64,000 nucleotides of DNA from Paenibacillus rhizophilus (GTDB lineage Bacteria; Bacillota; Bacilli; Paenibacillales; Paenibacillaceae). Of the stretch, positions 8,460 through 16,388 are shown piece by piece (positions within the stretch are counted from its first letter, which is position 1; every line of letters starts with the position of its first letter). The translations under genes were made by a program, and so were the position numbers. The notes beneath the pieces are model-generated. The model was not told the origin of the DNA, did not search any database, and saw only the letters and a list, made by a program, of their open reading frames with translations. The stretch lies in assembly GCF_003854965.1 (NCBI RefSeq), contig NZ_RQPI01000017.1, positions 1 to 64,000 on the forward strand, in the 5' to 3' direction.

Positions 8460-9594
8460 TTGGCTCCTCCTCAATCATTTTTCTGATGGATTCCGCGACA
8501 GCATTTGCTAATTTTACTGCAACACCGTTCCCAATGGTCTTAAACTTATGGGTCAATGGAACATTGTCAGGCATAATGTACATGTCAGGAACACTCTGTA
8601 TCCGCAAGGCCTCTCTTACAGTAAGCCGCCGGGGCTGAGTAGGGTGCAAATGCACTTCATTATTGCCGTAAGCCGCCGTTGGACTGTAACGCCAACGGTG
8701 GAGTCTCTTAAAACTTTTTCTGGAGACATCCCCTTCCGGAATAATCATGAACTTATCACTTAAAGGAATAAAAGACTCCAGACCATTTGGCAATTGAGCC
8801 ATCTCCTCAAGATTACAAATAATGGACCCTACCATTAACTCATCTGGAATCAATTCCGGCTTGTCAGGTTCACCGCCAAATGGTGTCGCTTCTGGCCATT
8901 CAAACCTTGTTTTAGCGTTATTATAACGTTCATCCTCGGGCCATTCGAACCATTGAAAATCTGAAGGAATTCTCCTCAAACCCAGCTTCTTCTGTAACCA
9001 CTTCTTCTTGACTCCAATCATTATCACACGCTCCCGGTCTTGAGGCACGCCAAAATCAAGGGCATTCAGCACACGAAAGTCCGTTATGTAATCAGCAGAA
9101 AGCTGTTCTCTTAAGAGCTTGAAGAATTCTCTATGTTTTGCAGTTCTGAGCAGGCCAGGAACATTTTCGAAAAGAAAGAATGTTGGTTGAAGTTCAATAA
9201 TTCTATTCACGTACACCTGCGAAAGCTTGCCATGATCCCCTTCCCGGCCCCGGTTCTTGCCACCTACAGAAAAGTCTGGGCATGGAGGTCCTCCTATCAT
9301 TCCAAAAACTTCTGGTATTTGTGTATTGTTAAATGCTTCTCTTGCAATTTGGTTAGGTCCAAGTTCAATTATTGAGCTGGTGTTTGAAACGCTGTGTTCT
9401 ATACCTGTTAAGGAGGCGAGGCCATATTCAAAGCTTTTTACAAAGTTCTTATCATATTCATTGCACCAAATCGTCTTAAACCCTGCTTGCATAAAGCCTA
9501 TATCAAGAAACCCCGCTCCAGTGAAAAAAGAGAGGATGGGTATTTGAGAATTTTGGTTTACAGAGTTTAAGAAGGTATTGTTCTCAGATGGCAT
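8446..9594 (-). CDS. DNA cytosine-C5 methyltransferase 1
   Basis: A 382-residue C5-cytosine methyltransferase that should protect host DNA at the recognition site of the system. Motif I (FFTGAGFLD, residues 23-31) binds S-adenosylmethionine, motif IV carries the catalytic cysteine in GGPPCPD near 101-107, ENVPG (motif VI) is near 142, QDRERV (motif VIII) follows, and motifs IX and X are near the C-terminus (RRLTVREALR, IGNGVAVKLA). The segment between VIII and IX, about 100 residues, is the target-recognition region. It heads the minus-strand operon and its stop overlaps the MORC start by 14 bp. It is close to the divergent methyltransferase at 9795, most strongly in motif IX. The target sequence cannot be read from the protein. 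Confidence 0.93.
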   Translation of the reverse strand: MPSENNTFLNSVNQNSQIPILSFFTGAGFLDIGFMQAGFKTIWCNEYDKNFVKSFEYGLASLTGIEHSVSNTSSIIELGPNQIAREAFNNTQIPEVFGMIGGPPCPDFSVGGKNRGREGDHGKLSQVYVNRIIELQPTFFLFENVPGLLRTAKHREFFKLLREQLSADYITDFRVLNALDFGVPQDRERVIMIGVKKKWLQKKLGLRRIPSDFQWFEWPEDERYNNAKTRFEWPEATPFGGEPDKPELIPDELMVGSIICNLEEMAQLPNGLESFIPLSDKFMIIPEGDVSRKSFKRLHRWRYSPTAAYGNNEVHLHPTQPRRLTVREALRIQSVPDMYIMPDNVPLTHKFKTIGNGVAVKLANAVAESIRKMIEEEPNDVK

Positions 9595-9794
9595 AACCTG
9601 ACTCTCCCTCTAGTCTTATTTCATTACACGTATTTATCAATATGGAATGCTTTCTTAGCTACTTTTCAATTCTCTGAAATGGGAACGTATATTCCTCATT
9701 ATACTATCCTTTTTATGAGAGTGGTAGGAAAAAACATTGATTGATTGTTCAAATTCATTCATAATCATACTTACAAGAAAGGCGGTAAAACATA

Positions 9795-10898
9795 ATGTCA
9801 TATTCTCTCGTTTCACTATTCTCTGGAGCTGGATTCCTTGACTTCGGCTTCTCTGAAAACGGCTTTAAGGTGATTTGGGGGGCAGAATTAGTTCCATATT
9901 TTGCTGAAGCTAATAATTATAATCACCAATTAAGATACGGTACTGCCGACAATCCAGTGCAGGCGGTCGATATTACAACGGTAGATCCGGCAGACATACC
10001 GAGAACTACAGGTATCATCGGTGGACCTCCTTGCCAAGATTACTCGATAGGCAACTCCAAAAGTCCTGGGGTCAGCGGGGAACGCGGAAAACTGGTATGG
10101 GATTTCTTAGATAAAATCTCCCGTTTGGCCCCAGAGTTCTTTGTGTTTGAAAATGTTGCCGCGCTTTATAGAACAAAAAAACACCGGGAAGAAGCTCTGG
10201 AGCCTCTTATTCATCAATTTAATGAATTGGGTTATGAAGTGTACTTTAAAGTGCTAAATACACTTGATTATGGCATTCCCCAAGACAGATCACGGGTTTT
10301 CATTGTTGGTTTTAAAAAGCAAATTATTCAAACTTTAAATGACAGTGGATCTGACGCTTTTCAATGGCCTGTCCAGACCTACGAAAATCCTAAAAAGGAT
10401 TTTGAATGGCCAACGACCGGTGATGCAGTCCCCGTCCTTGATGAATACGAATTTATTGAACAAATGAACCTTCCTTATGAGTTAACTGTTCATTCTGCCA
10501 TTGGAAACGAGTCAGAGATGTCAAATTTACGTAATCATGTTTATTTCACACCTTACTCTGAAAGGTTCCAAACAGTCGCTGAAGGGGATGTAAAAAGAAA
10601 ATCTTTTAAAAGGCTGCACCGTTTCAGATACAGCCCTACTGTCGCGTATGGCAATAATGAAGTTCACTTACACCCAACATTGCCCCGCCGGCTTTCAGTA
10701 AGGGAGGCTTTGCGTCTTCAATCAGTCCCTGATTGGTATGCCTTTATGGATAATACTCCTCTAGACAAGATGTTCAAAATGGTAAGCAACGGAGTAGCCT
10801 TCAAACTCTCTTCATTATTGGCGGTTCAAATCAAATCCGTTTTGGATAATTATCACGCAATAATCGCGAAACAGCCTGAGAAAACTTCAGTACATTGA
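9795..10898 (+). CDS. DNA cytosine-C5 methyltransferase 2
   Basis: A 367-residue paralogue of the methyltransferase at 8446-9594, read in the opposite direction. Motif I (LFSGAGFLD) is at 8-16, the catalytic GGPPCQD near 75-81, FENV near 118, QDRSRV in motif VIII, and a C-terminal half very like that of the first enzyme (SFKRLHR, YGNNEVHLHPT, VREALR). AAGGCGG precedes ATG 9795. Paired C5 methyltransferases with one nuclease system usually modify the two strands of an asymmetric site, or two related sites; that is inference here. The gene is followed by a strong terminator, so it is a single-gene transcript. Confidence 0.93.
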   Translation: MSYSLVSLFSGAGFLDFGFSENGFKVIWGAELVPYFAEANNYNHQLRYGTADNPVQAVDITTVDPADIPRTTGIIGGPPCQDYSIGNSKSPGVSGERGKLVWDFLDKISRLAPEFFVFENVAALYRTKKHREEALEPLIHQFNELGYEVYFKVLNTLDYGIPQDRSRVFIVGFKKQIIQTLNDSGSDAFQWPVQTYENPKKDFEWPTTGDAVPVLDEYEFIEQMNLPYELTVHSAIGNESEMSNLRNHVYFTPYSERFQTVAEGDVKRKSFKRLHRFRYSPTVAYGNNEVHLHPTLPRRLSVREALRLQSVPDWYAFMDNTPLDKMFKMVSNGVAFKLSSLLAVQIKSVLDNYHAIIAKQPEKTSVH

Positions 10899-10899
10899 A

Positions 10900-10933
10900 A
10901 CAAGGACGGGCCTTTGCCCGTCCTTGTTTTTTT
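10900..10933 (+). terminator. Strong stem-loop terminator after methyltransferase 2
   Basis: AAGGACGGGC pairs perfectly with GCCCGTCCTT around a short TTT loop and is followed by GTTTTTTT. Confidence 0.9.
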
Positions 10934-10985
10934 GGGTAATATTAAGTAAACAGCATACTTGATACCGAAATCTATACCCATTCCT

Positions 10986-11411
10986 TTATATATTAATGCC
11001 TAATATCTCCGCTCCATTAGCAAGATACTCAGCAAGCGGGGCTTTTCCTGCTATTTGATTGATTACAATACTTTTATTATTCCAACTTTCAGTATCAAAC
11101 TCCTTTCTAATATATTCATAGCGTTCTTCATATGAGGCGTCCGGATCGTAATGTTCGTCTCTTCCTAAATACATGACTACTAGAACAGTTTTTACATCAT
11201 CTAAAGAAAGACTATCCAAAAAGTCCGACAATTTCTCTTTTCTGCGCGTAATCTCAGCATACTCGTGACTTTGCCCATGCTTCTTTTGTTTTTCAAAGTC
11301 TTCTGCCGATGTGGAGAATTCATTTAGAGCATATTTGTCGTTATACTCTTGATAATCTTTTGCCAGATTAATCACTTGTCTAAAGATATCTTCTTTACCT
11401 AAATAGCTCAT
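10986..11411 (-). CDS. DUF3775-like protein
   Basis: A 141-residue protein, charged and largely helical. The stretch LDDVKTVLVVMYLGRDEHY followed later by a conserved Trp and a C-terminal EYLANGAEILGI resembles the DUF3775 family (a helical family with a conserved GR[GD] motif and a YL-E-G-ALG tail). I make this match by eye only. AGGTGAG precedes ATG 11411. It lies between methyltransferase 2 and the Vsr gene but on the opposite strand. Function unknown; it could be an adaptor or regulator of the restriction island. Confidence 0.6.
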   Translation of the reverse strand: MSYLGKEDIFRQVINLAKDYQEYNDKYALNEFSTSAEDFEKQKKHGQSHEYAEITRRKEKLSDFLDSLSLDDVKTVLVVMYLGRDEHYDPDASYEERYEYIRKEFDTESWNNKSIVINQIAGKAPLAEYLANGAEILGINI

Positions 11412-11522
11412 TTACTTCTCACCTATCCTTTTATGTATTAATTTTATTGTACCATATTTTTGAATTACCACTCCAATAAGGAGTAGCGGTTTTGAAATTG
11501 TACTTTTAAGGCGGGGATTTAT

Positions 11523-11948
11523 ATGGCTGACAAAGTATCAAAAGAAATTCGAAGTAAAAATATGAAGGCAATAAAGTCTATATCCATACTAGAAGGGCTA
11601 GTTTCTAAAGCATTATGGAGGAATGGATTGCGGTTCAGAAGAAATGCAAAAGATCTGTTCGGCAAACCGGATATTTCAATTAAAAAATATAAAGTAGTGA
11701 TTTTTATCGATTCTTGTTTCTGGCATTATTGTGACATTCACGGAAGATATCCAAAAAGCAATGAGGATTTTTGGAAAGAGAAATTCACCAGAAACAAACG
11801 GAGAGATAATGAAGTTACGGAATATTATAAAGACAAAGATTGGAATATTTTGAGAATTTGGGAGCATCAAATAAAGCAAGATTTCGATGGGACGATAGAA
11901 GATATTATGGATTTTATAAATTCGGCCCGTAATCTATCAAAGAGGTGA
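11523..11948 (+). CDS. vsr: Very short patch repair (Vsr) endonuclease
   Basis: A 141-residue Vsr-family nuclease. Vsr enzymes nick DNA 5' of T:G mismatches that arise when 5-methylcytosine deaminates, which counters the mutagenic cost of C5 methyltransferases. Visible marks are RSKNM near the N-terminus, FGKPDI with the metal-binding aspartate near residue 51, FIDSCFWHYC with the zinc-binding histidine and cysteine, and the WEHQI motif. Length is that of the family. AAGGCGGGG lies before ATG 11523. It is not joined to the methyltransferase transcripts but lies about 600 bp after the second one, as expected of a partner. In the MORC loci it may instead serve as a nuclease; that cannot be decided here. 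Confidence 0.92.
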   Translation: MADKVSKEIRSKNMKAIKSISILEGLVSKALWRNGLRFRRNAKDLFGKPDISIKKYKVVIFIDSCFWHYCDIHGRYPKSNEDFWKEKFTRNKRRDNEVTEYYKDKDWNILRIWEHQIKQDFDGTIEDIMDFINSARNLSKR

Positions 11949-12054
11949 AATATCTCCGTGTCTTGGTCATAAATTGACCAGTTTCCTGCACCAAGTTACG
12001 TCAGCCTCTTTGCGGCCTCTATTTCCCACATTATGGTTGAATGTCTGTTAGTTC
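11949..12054. other. Junction between AT-rich defence block and GC-richer block
   Basis: A 106-bp gap where base composition changes. It holds a short hairpin, TGGTCA/TGACCA (11964-11980), without a T-run, and a CAAAGAGG/CCTCTTTG pair spanning about 11939-12012. It could be a weak terminator for the Vsr gene or an old recombination joint. Confidence 0.35.
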
Positions 12055-12549
12055 TTATCCTTTGGCGAATATTTTATTTATATCGTCCCCAAAATTTTCC
12101 CCCTCGGACGGAGAATGTACAATAAGAACTTTTCCAGCGTCACAGATTGTTGCTAGCACCTTTTCTTTGTATTTCCCCCGTATCCCCTTCGCTACCAACT
12201 TCTCATATCCCTCGTCACAGGTAATACAGGTGAAATCAATCGGATGATGCGCCTTCGCGTTCGCCAAAGCCAACAGCCCATCCAACGCCGCCCCCCTGCG
12301 ATCTTCCTCCAAATTGGGGCTCACCACGTAGAAGCCTTCTGATGACTTGTCAATCTCCAGCACCTGCAGGTCCCGGCTGAGCGTCGATTGGCTAATGCCG
12401 AACTCCTCGTCCAGATTCTTCTCCCTTTCCTTCAATGCGTCCAATATTGCCTGCTGTGAATAGTACTTTCCACCGAGTATGAGGTCCACCAGCGCTTCCT
12501 GTCGTTTCCGCACGGCACGGCTTTTATGTCCATTTTCTTTGTTCATCAT
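12055..12549 (-). CDS. Accessory ArgR-family arginine repressor
   Basis: A 164-residue ArgR-type regulator. Residues about 12-75 form the winged helix, including the GISQSTLSRDLQ recognition region. The C-terminal half resembles the arginine-binding oligomerisation domain, although the usual double-Asp arginine pocket (GT-DD-T) is not clear: the matching part reads AKGIRGKYKEKV. GGAGGACT precedes ATG 12549. Chromosomal ArgR controls arginine metabolism. Additional argR genes occur on mobile elements, including the arginine catabolic element of staphylococci. No arginine genes are near here, so this copy may regulate the element itself. Candidate operators lie in the gap upstream. Confidence 0.8.
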   Translation of the reverse strand: MMNKENGHKSRAVRKRQEALVDLILGGKYYSQQAILDALKEREKNLDEEFGISQSTLSRDLQVLEIDKSSEGFYVVSPNLEEDRRGAALDGLLALANAKAHHPIDFTCITCDEGYEKLVAKGIRGKYKEKVLATICDAGKVLIVHSPSEGENFGDDINKIFAKG

Positions 12550-12725
12550 AGTCCTCCAGAAATTTTTTTTCGTAATTCAGTATGCAGCCTATGCATTAAT
12601 TTAAGGCTTGCACAGTTCAAAAAGAGCTCAGTCTTGCTTTTTCCGCCTGTATCTCGCAGCGAAACAACTCTGCATAGATTCTTCCCATGGAAGTCTTTCA
12701 CGAAAGAGAGCACACACATCTTTAA

Positions 12726-12877
12726 TGAATATTTTTATTCATAAATACACAATTAACACATAATTATCTACAGGCAAGCACACTGAGGTAATGTTTACTT
12801 CTTTTATTTTTACTGCTATTATGCGGTTACCCCATAATTTCTCTTTATGTTTATGGGTAATGATATGAATAATTATA
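12726..12877. promoter_or_regulatory. Operator-like sites between argR and the 12893 gene
   Basis: Three signals lie in this 340-bp gap. TGAAT-ATTTTT-ATTCA (12726-12741) looks like an ARG box, although the spacer is two bases longer than the classic site. A 10-base inverted repeat TTACCCCATAA/TTATGGGTAA spans 12827-12860. TGAATAATTATA (12866-12877) is a near half-plus of an ARG box and lies right before the ribosome binding site of the 12893 gene. Self-regulation by the accessory ArgR is the likely reading. Confidence 0.45.
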
Positions 12878-12892
12878 GAGGAGAAATGTTCA

Positions 12893-13408
12893 ATGTTCAA
12901 TCGTGAAAAGAACGACATGACAACCGAAACAACTCTGCCCTACGACAGCTCGAAATTCAAAGCCCCTTCATTCTCCGGAAAGCAACGTACCAGTCGTATC
13001 GGGAAACCCGCGCTCCTGACTATTGTGAACACACCCAAGTGTGGAAAAAGAGTTGCTATTTCCCCGAAGGTGTTGGAGCATTTCGGAGCACTCACAACAG
13101 TCCAGGTTGCCATTGGTGAAGACGGGGTGGCTTTGGGCGAACGTCTTCCCGAGAACGATGCACGCTTCACGCTGAAGACACTCGCCAACAAGTCCGTCAT
13201 TTACTCCGCCCCGCTGGTCGATAGCCTGACCTACAGCTTTGAGCTGGACTTCAGCGGGCGCAGCAGCATTTCCTTCGGTGAATGTTCACTCATGGAGACG
13301 GAGGACGGCGAGCCAGTAGCCTTTTTCCCAATAAAGGCACAACAGCCAGCCAGCCTCCCTCTCTCCGTCCAATCAGAGGATACCTTCGACGAAGGACAAC
13401 TTTCCTAA
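12893..13408 (+). CDS. Unrecognised protein of the cassette
   Basis: A 171-residue protein with no family I recognise. It is soluble in appearance, rich in Ser, Thr and Pro, without cysteine clusters, transmembrane segments or nucleotide-binding motifs. Residues 40-150 look beta-rich and may hold one compact domain; the ends are low in order. GAGGAG lies nine bases before ATG 12893, with a second in-frame ATG eight codons on. GC content and codon use resemble the following genes to 15.8 kb rather than the AT-rich defence block. Candidate operators lie just upstream, so expression may be controlled by the neighbouring ArgR-like repressor. Confidence 0.6.
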   Translation: MFNREKNDMTTETTLPYDSSKFKAPSFSGKQRTSRIGKPALLTIVNTPKCGKRVAISPKVLEHFGALTTVQVAIGEDGVALGERLPENDARFTLKTLANKSVIYSAPLVDSLTYSFELDFSGRSSISFGECSLMETEDGEPVAFFPIKAQQPASLPLSVQSEDTFDEGQLS

Positions 13409-13565
13409 CCTCTCTGCCGCTTCTCGTCCGCAACAGGTCCTGGCAAGCATCCAAGGATATAACAGTTTGAGATGGGTTTGCCCAGCACCTTTACGGAATT
13501 TGGCTCAGTTGTTCACAAAGCTTCAAAGGACATCATATTACTCAACCCAATCAAGGAGGTACAAC

Positions 13566-13991
13566 ATGAGTTATCCATTGCGGCAAAACAGCGGTCTTCC
13601 CGAAGAGGAAATGCCGGTCGGCATCATCACCAGGGCTTACAGCATCTTACCACGCCACATCACCGACGAAGGCGACCTGACCCGGCAGACTGAGAAGTTT
13701 TGGAGAAGGCTGGGGAAAGAGTTGGGCGCTGACTACTATACTTTTACGACCCGGCAAGGCCACAGACAAATGGGTTGCCGGGCCACTCGGAGCGTCATTG
13801 ACTGCTTCTACGTCGAAGAGGCGGACATTCTCAGCAGAATCACCGACTTTTCCGACCTTTACAAAGAGCGGGTCGATCATCCGCACGAAGATTTAGTCAG
13901 TTTCGGATTGTGGGTCGAGTGGCAAGGGAAAAAGTACGCGGTTTCCCGTGACCCCGAATGCAAAGACGCCGTACTGCTTCGTAACTTGTAA
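13566..13991 (+). CDS. Unrecognised 141-residue protein
   Basis: AAGGAGG six bases before ATG 13566 fixes the start; the frame is open further upstream (to 13467) without a ribosome binding site. The protein is charged, with a predicted helical N-terminal half (a Trp-Arg-Arg-Leu segment) and a C-terminal part with a Gly-Leu-Trp-Val-Glu-Trp beta strand. No membrane segment or catalytic motif is visible. It follows the 12893 gene on the same strand and is followed by a good terminator, so the two may form one transcript. Function unknown. Confidence 0.6.
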   Translation: MSYPLRQNSGLPEEEMPVGIITRAYSILPRHITDEGDLTRQTEKFWRRLGKELGADYYTFTTRQGHRQMGCRATRSVIDCFYVEEADILSRITDFSDLYKERVDHPHEDLVSFGLWVEWQGKKYAVSRDPECKDAVLLRNL

Positions 13992-14096
13992 TTGTTCTTC
14001 TCGCAGCTCAGGTGGACAATGATGGGCCTGTTATATCTGCAAAGACTACATTGCCTGTTGTAACTATCCTGCTACGTCCTAAATACATCTATCTTC

Positions 14097-14132
14097 CCCT
14101 ACCCGTATATGACGGGTAGGGGTTTTCTTTTC
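14097..14132 (+). terminator. Stem-loop terminator
   Basis: CCCCTACCCGT pairs with ACGGGTAGGGG and is followed by TTTTCTTTT, about 100 bp after the stop of the 13566 gene. Confidence 0.85.
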
Positions 14133-14198
14133 CGTAAAGCAAAAAAACACAGGCAAATATTAATATATTGAACGCCAATAAATTAGGAGGAGATTGAC

Positions 14199-14669
14199 AT
14201 GGACGAGGACTTTTACACAAGTGAAAGCCTGAGGCAGCACCTGCTGGAATTTCTGAAGGAAACATTTGATTACGACGGGACAATACACCTGCTGGCAGTC
14301 GCGGCCCGTAGAGATGGAGCGAGGGACAAGTTGGGTGAATCGTACTGGAGATTACGATTGGCGCTGACCTACAGTGAAGGTGACACAGTGAATCCTTACT
14401 GGGACGGGACAGATCTCGACGTCGCGTTGGCCGGGAATGTCCTCCGGCTACTTGACGAGGAGGCGCTGGCGAACGAACCGCCAATTGTCGAGGGAAGTCC
14501 CAATGCTTTAGCGGTGAATTGGGTCTCGGAGTTGGCTTCTCCGCTGTGGGTCTCGGATGAAGCTAGGGCAGCATTTGCCGATGGACTAGATAAGCGCGAA
14601 TCCAAAGAGGCCGACTGGAGAGCAAACTCCCCCACTGAAGACCCGTTTGCCGACTATTTTGGCAAGTAG
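14199..14669 (+). CDS. Unrecognised acidic protein
   Basis: A 156-residue acidic protein rich in Asp, Glu, Leu and Ala. I do not recognise it. A helical N-terminal region (residues 1-60) is followed by an ALTYSEGDTVNPYWDGTDLD segment and a second helical part. AGGAGGAG before ATG 14199 is a strong start signal. It lies between two unknown genes in the same direction and 72 bp before the next start, so it is probably co-transcribed with the 14742 gene. No sign of frameshift. Confidence 0.6.
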   Translation: MDEDFYTSESLRQHLLEFLKETFDYDGTIHLLAVAARRDGARDKLGESYWRLRLALTYSEGDTVNPYWDGTDLDVALAGNVLRLLDEEALANEPPIVEGSPNALAVNWVSELASPLWVSDEARAAFADGLDKRESKEADWRANSPTEDPFADYFGK

Positions 14670-14741
14670 CTTGCTGATTGCCGGATGAAGGCGTTGTTTA
14701 AAAGGATTTCTTACAATGTAAACACTCGAAGGGAGCATATC

Positions 14742-15764
14742 ATGATTACATTTAGCGAAAAAGAAAAGCGCGCTGTGTCCGCTGTCATTCAGGAGCGAAT
14801 CGACGAACATTTGGGGCGTTTCCCCTACGCCCGATATCCGGTAGAACCGCTAGAGGAATGGCGCAAAACTTTCTGTGATCCGGCCTCGGTTCCCCCATTG
14901 ACGATCAAAAAGGCCCTCGGCTGGCACTTCGGCGGGTGGCAGCGGCAGAGCCTGCCCTCTGCCGTGTCTCGCACGATCTCTGCCATTCTCGATGCCTGGA
15001 CGGAGTTCTTGCCATTGGCTTCGGCAGAGCCGAAAGAGTTTTTTCAGTTCTGGCAGGCACAACTTCCAGACTGGAACAATGGCTTCAGCGCAGCTGCGCT
15101 TCTACTTCATCTCCAGCGCCCGAACGATTTTGAGCTTGCGGATCGTCACCGAATGGATGCCATGCGGGAGTTGCTCCAGGAAATTGGCCATGCCTACCAA
15201 GGAGAAGACAACCGGTTGGGGTTTGCCGATTTGGTGGACTACACCGCCTTTTTCCGTTCCGTCCTTCCAAAACTGCCCGACAAAGAAGATACACGGATAA
15301 AACTTAATCGTTTCCTGAAGGGTTACGGCAACCGACACGCCTACAAACTAGTGTCGCCGGATTTTCGGACCAAGGAGCCTTCCATAAGGGCATTCTCTTG
15401 GAATGACCTTTCCTCAAAGCGCTTCCGGTTGGACCAAATTGTGGGACGGGCCAACTGCGACATGCTGTTCACCTGCTTTCTTCTGACTTTGGAAGCCCAA
15501 GGCAGCACCACTACAGAGTTCACGGTAGGCGAAGTGGTGGATTTGCTTCCAGTCGGCACGGCTGGGATCTGTAACGAGGCGAGCTTTAAATATGCACTCG
15601 TGAGTCTCTTTAGTCAGCAACGGCAGAGAGACTTTTGGGTTTTTGACAAACCTGAGATAAGCCGTGCATTTACCGAACAGGCGAACCAGTCCACGCGAGA
15701 CATGAAATTTTATGACAGCCATTCTAAGGAGAAGGTGAATTTGAATTCCAAGTATATCGTATAA
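14742..15764 (+). CDS. Unrecognised 340-residue protein
   Basis: The frame opens at 14685, but AAGGGAGC just before ATG 14742 marks the likely start. The protein has a Trp-rich N-terminal half: WHFGGWQRQSLPSAVSRTI near 65 and FWQAQLPDWNNGFSAAALLLHL near 110-135. I cannot assign a family with confidence; the layout (a helical domain with conserved Trp and His) loosely recalls proteins that act on nucleic acid, but I see no catalytic motif. It ends at a stem-loop shared with the converging Xre gene. Codon use is GC-rich like the other genes from 12.9 kb on. Confidence 0.6.
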   Translation: MITFSEKEKRAVSAVIQERIDEHLGRFPYARYPVEPLEEWRKTFCDPASVPPLTIKKALGWHFGGWQRQSLPSAVSRTISAILDAWTEFLPLASAEPKEFFQFWQAQLPDWNNGFSAAALLLHLQRPNDFELADRHRMDAMRELLQEIGHAYQGEDNRLGFADLVDYTAFFRSVLPKLPDKEDTRIKLNRFLKGYGNRHAYKLVSPDFRTKEPSIRAFSWNDLSSKRFRLDQIVGRANCDMLFTCFLLTLEAQGSTTTEFTVGEVVDLLPVGTAGICNEASFKYALVSLFSQQRQRDFWVFDKPEISRAFTEQANQSTRDMKFYDSHSKEKVNLNSKYIV

Positions 15765-15768
15765 AAAA

Positions 15769-15799
15769 ATAGACCCAACTCTTAATGAAGTGGGCCTAT
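15769..15799. terminator. Bidirectional stem-loop between converging genes
   Basis: ATAG-CCC-ACT pairs with AGT-GGG-CTAT with small bulges. A-rich sequence precedes it and ATTTTATTTT follows, so it can serve both converging transcripts. Confidence 0.65.
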
Positions 15800-16179
15800 C
15801 ATTTTATTTTCTTTTCATTGTCAAAGGTTTCAAAAATCCTTCTTAGAACATCCAGTGCCATTTTGCTCTCTCCAAGGCTTCGTGTCAACAATAGAGAATG
15901 TGCAATTTGAGCAACCTGTCTTTTTTCATGAATCTCCGTGTCAATTTCAAGCTCTTCAAAACGAAATAGCTCCCATACTGTGACTTCAAGAGCCGACGCA
16001 AGCTTGCTTAAAGACTGAACTGATAAGTTACGTGATCCACGCTCAACTGCTCCCCAGTAAACGTCTGTCACACCTACCCTCTCAGCAGCCTCCTTTTGCG
16101 ACAATCCTTTTATTTTTCTTAAATATCTTAATTTTGCTCCTACCAGTACTTGAATATCAGTATTTTTCAACTTTGCCAC
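15799..16179 (-). CDS. Xre-family helix-turn-helix regulator
   Basis: A 126-residue protein with an Xre (lambda Cro/CI-like) helix-turn-helix at residues 12-70: LRKIKGLSQKEAAERVGV is the helix pair that contacts DNA. The C-terminal 50 residues form a helix, likely for dimerisation. The frame begins with GTG 16179, while a TTG nine bases on sits better behind the GAGGTGG ribosome binding site; either is possible. It diverges from the EcsC-family gene at 16389, and the gap between them holds a promoter with an operator-like repeat, so it probably represses itself and that transcript. Typical of mobile-element regulators. Confidence 0.8.
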   Translation of the reverse strand: MAKLKNTDIQVLVGAKLRYLRKIKGLSQKEAAERVGVTDVYWGAVERGSRNLSVQSLSKLASALEVTVWELFRFEELEIDTEIHEKRQVAQIAHSLLLTRSLGESKMALDVLRRIFETFDNEKKIK

Positions 16180-16243
16180 CTCTCTATTTGAGACTAGTAA
16201 AGTTAGGAGGTGACGTGTAGTTATCTATTTGGTCGAATATTCA

Positions 16244-16272
16244 TTGCACAATAACTTATAGGTTATTATAAT
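16244..16272 (+). promoter_or_regulatory. SigA-type promoter with an operator-like repeat in its spacer
   Basis: TTGCAC (16244-16249) and TATAAT (16267-16272) are exactly 17 bp apart. The spacer is largely the inverted repeat AATAAC-TTATAG-GTTATT (16250-16267). A repressor bound there would block RNA polymerase. A related CTTATAAG sequence recurs at 16363-16370. The divergent Xre protein is the obvious candidate. Confidence 0.7.
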
Positions 16273-16388
16273 TTAATTAACTTTGGTAATTTTGTCCTGT
16301 AAATGTGGGGGATTGATCTTCAGATCACTATTACCAAATCTCATACTTTCTTAAATTATACGCTTATAAGTGAAGGTGGCATTAGAAA

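Noticed and set aside
12726..12741. Palindrome as a proven ARG box
   Set aside because: The spacer is two bases longer than the classic site, so it is kept only as a candidate.
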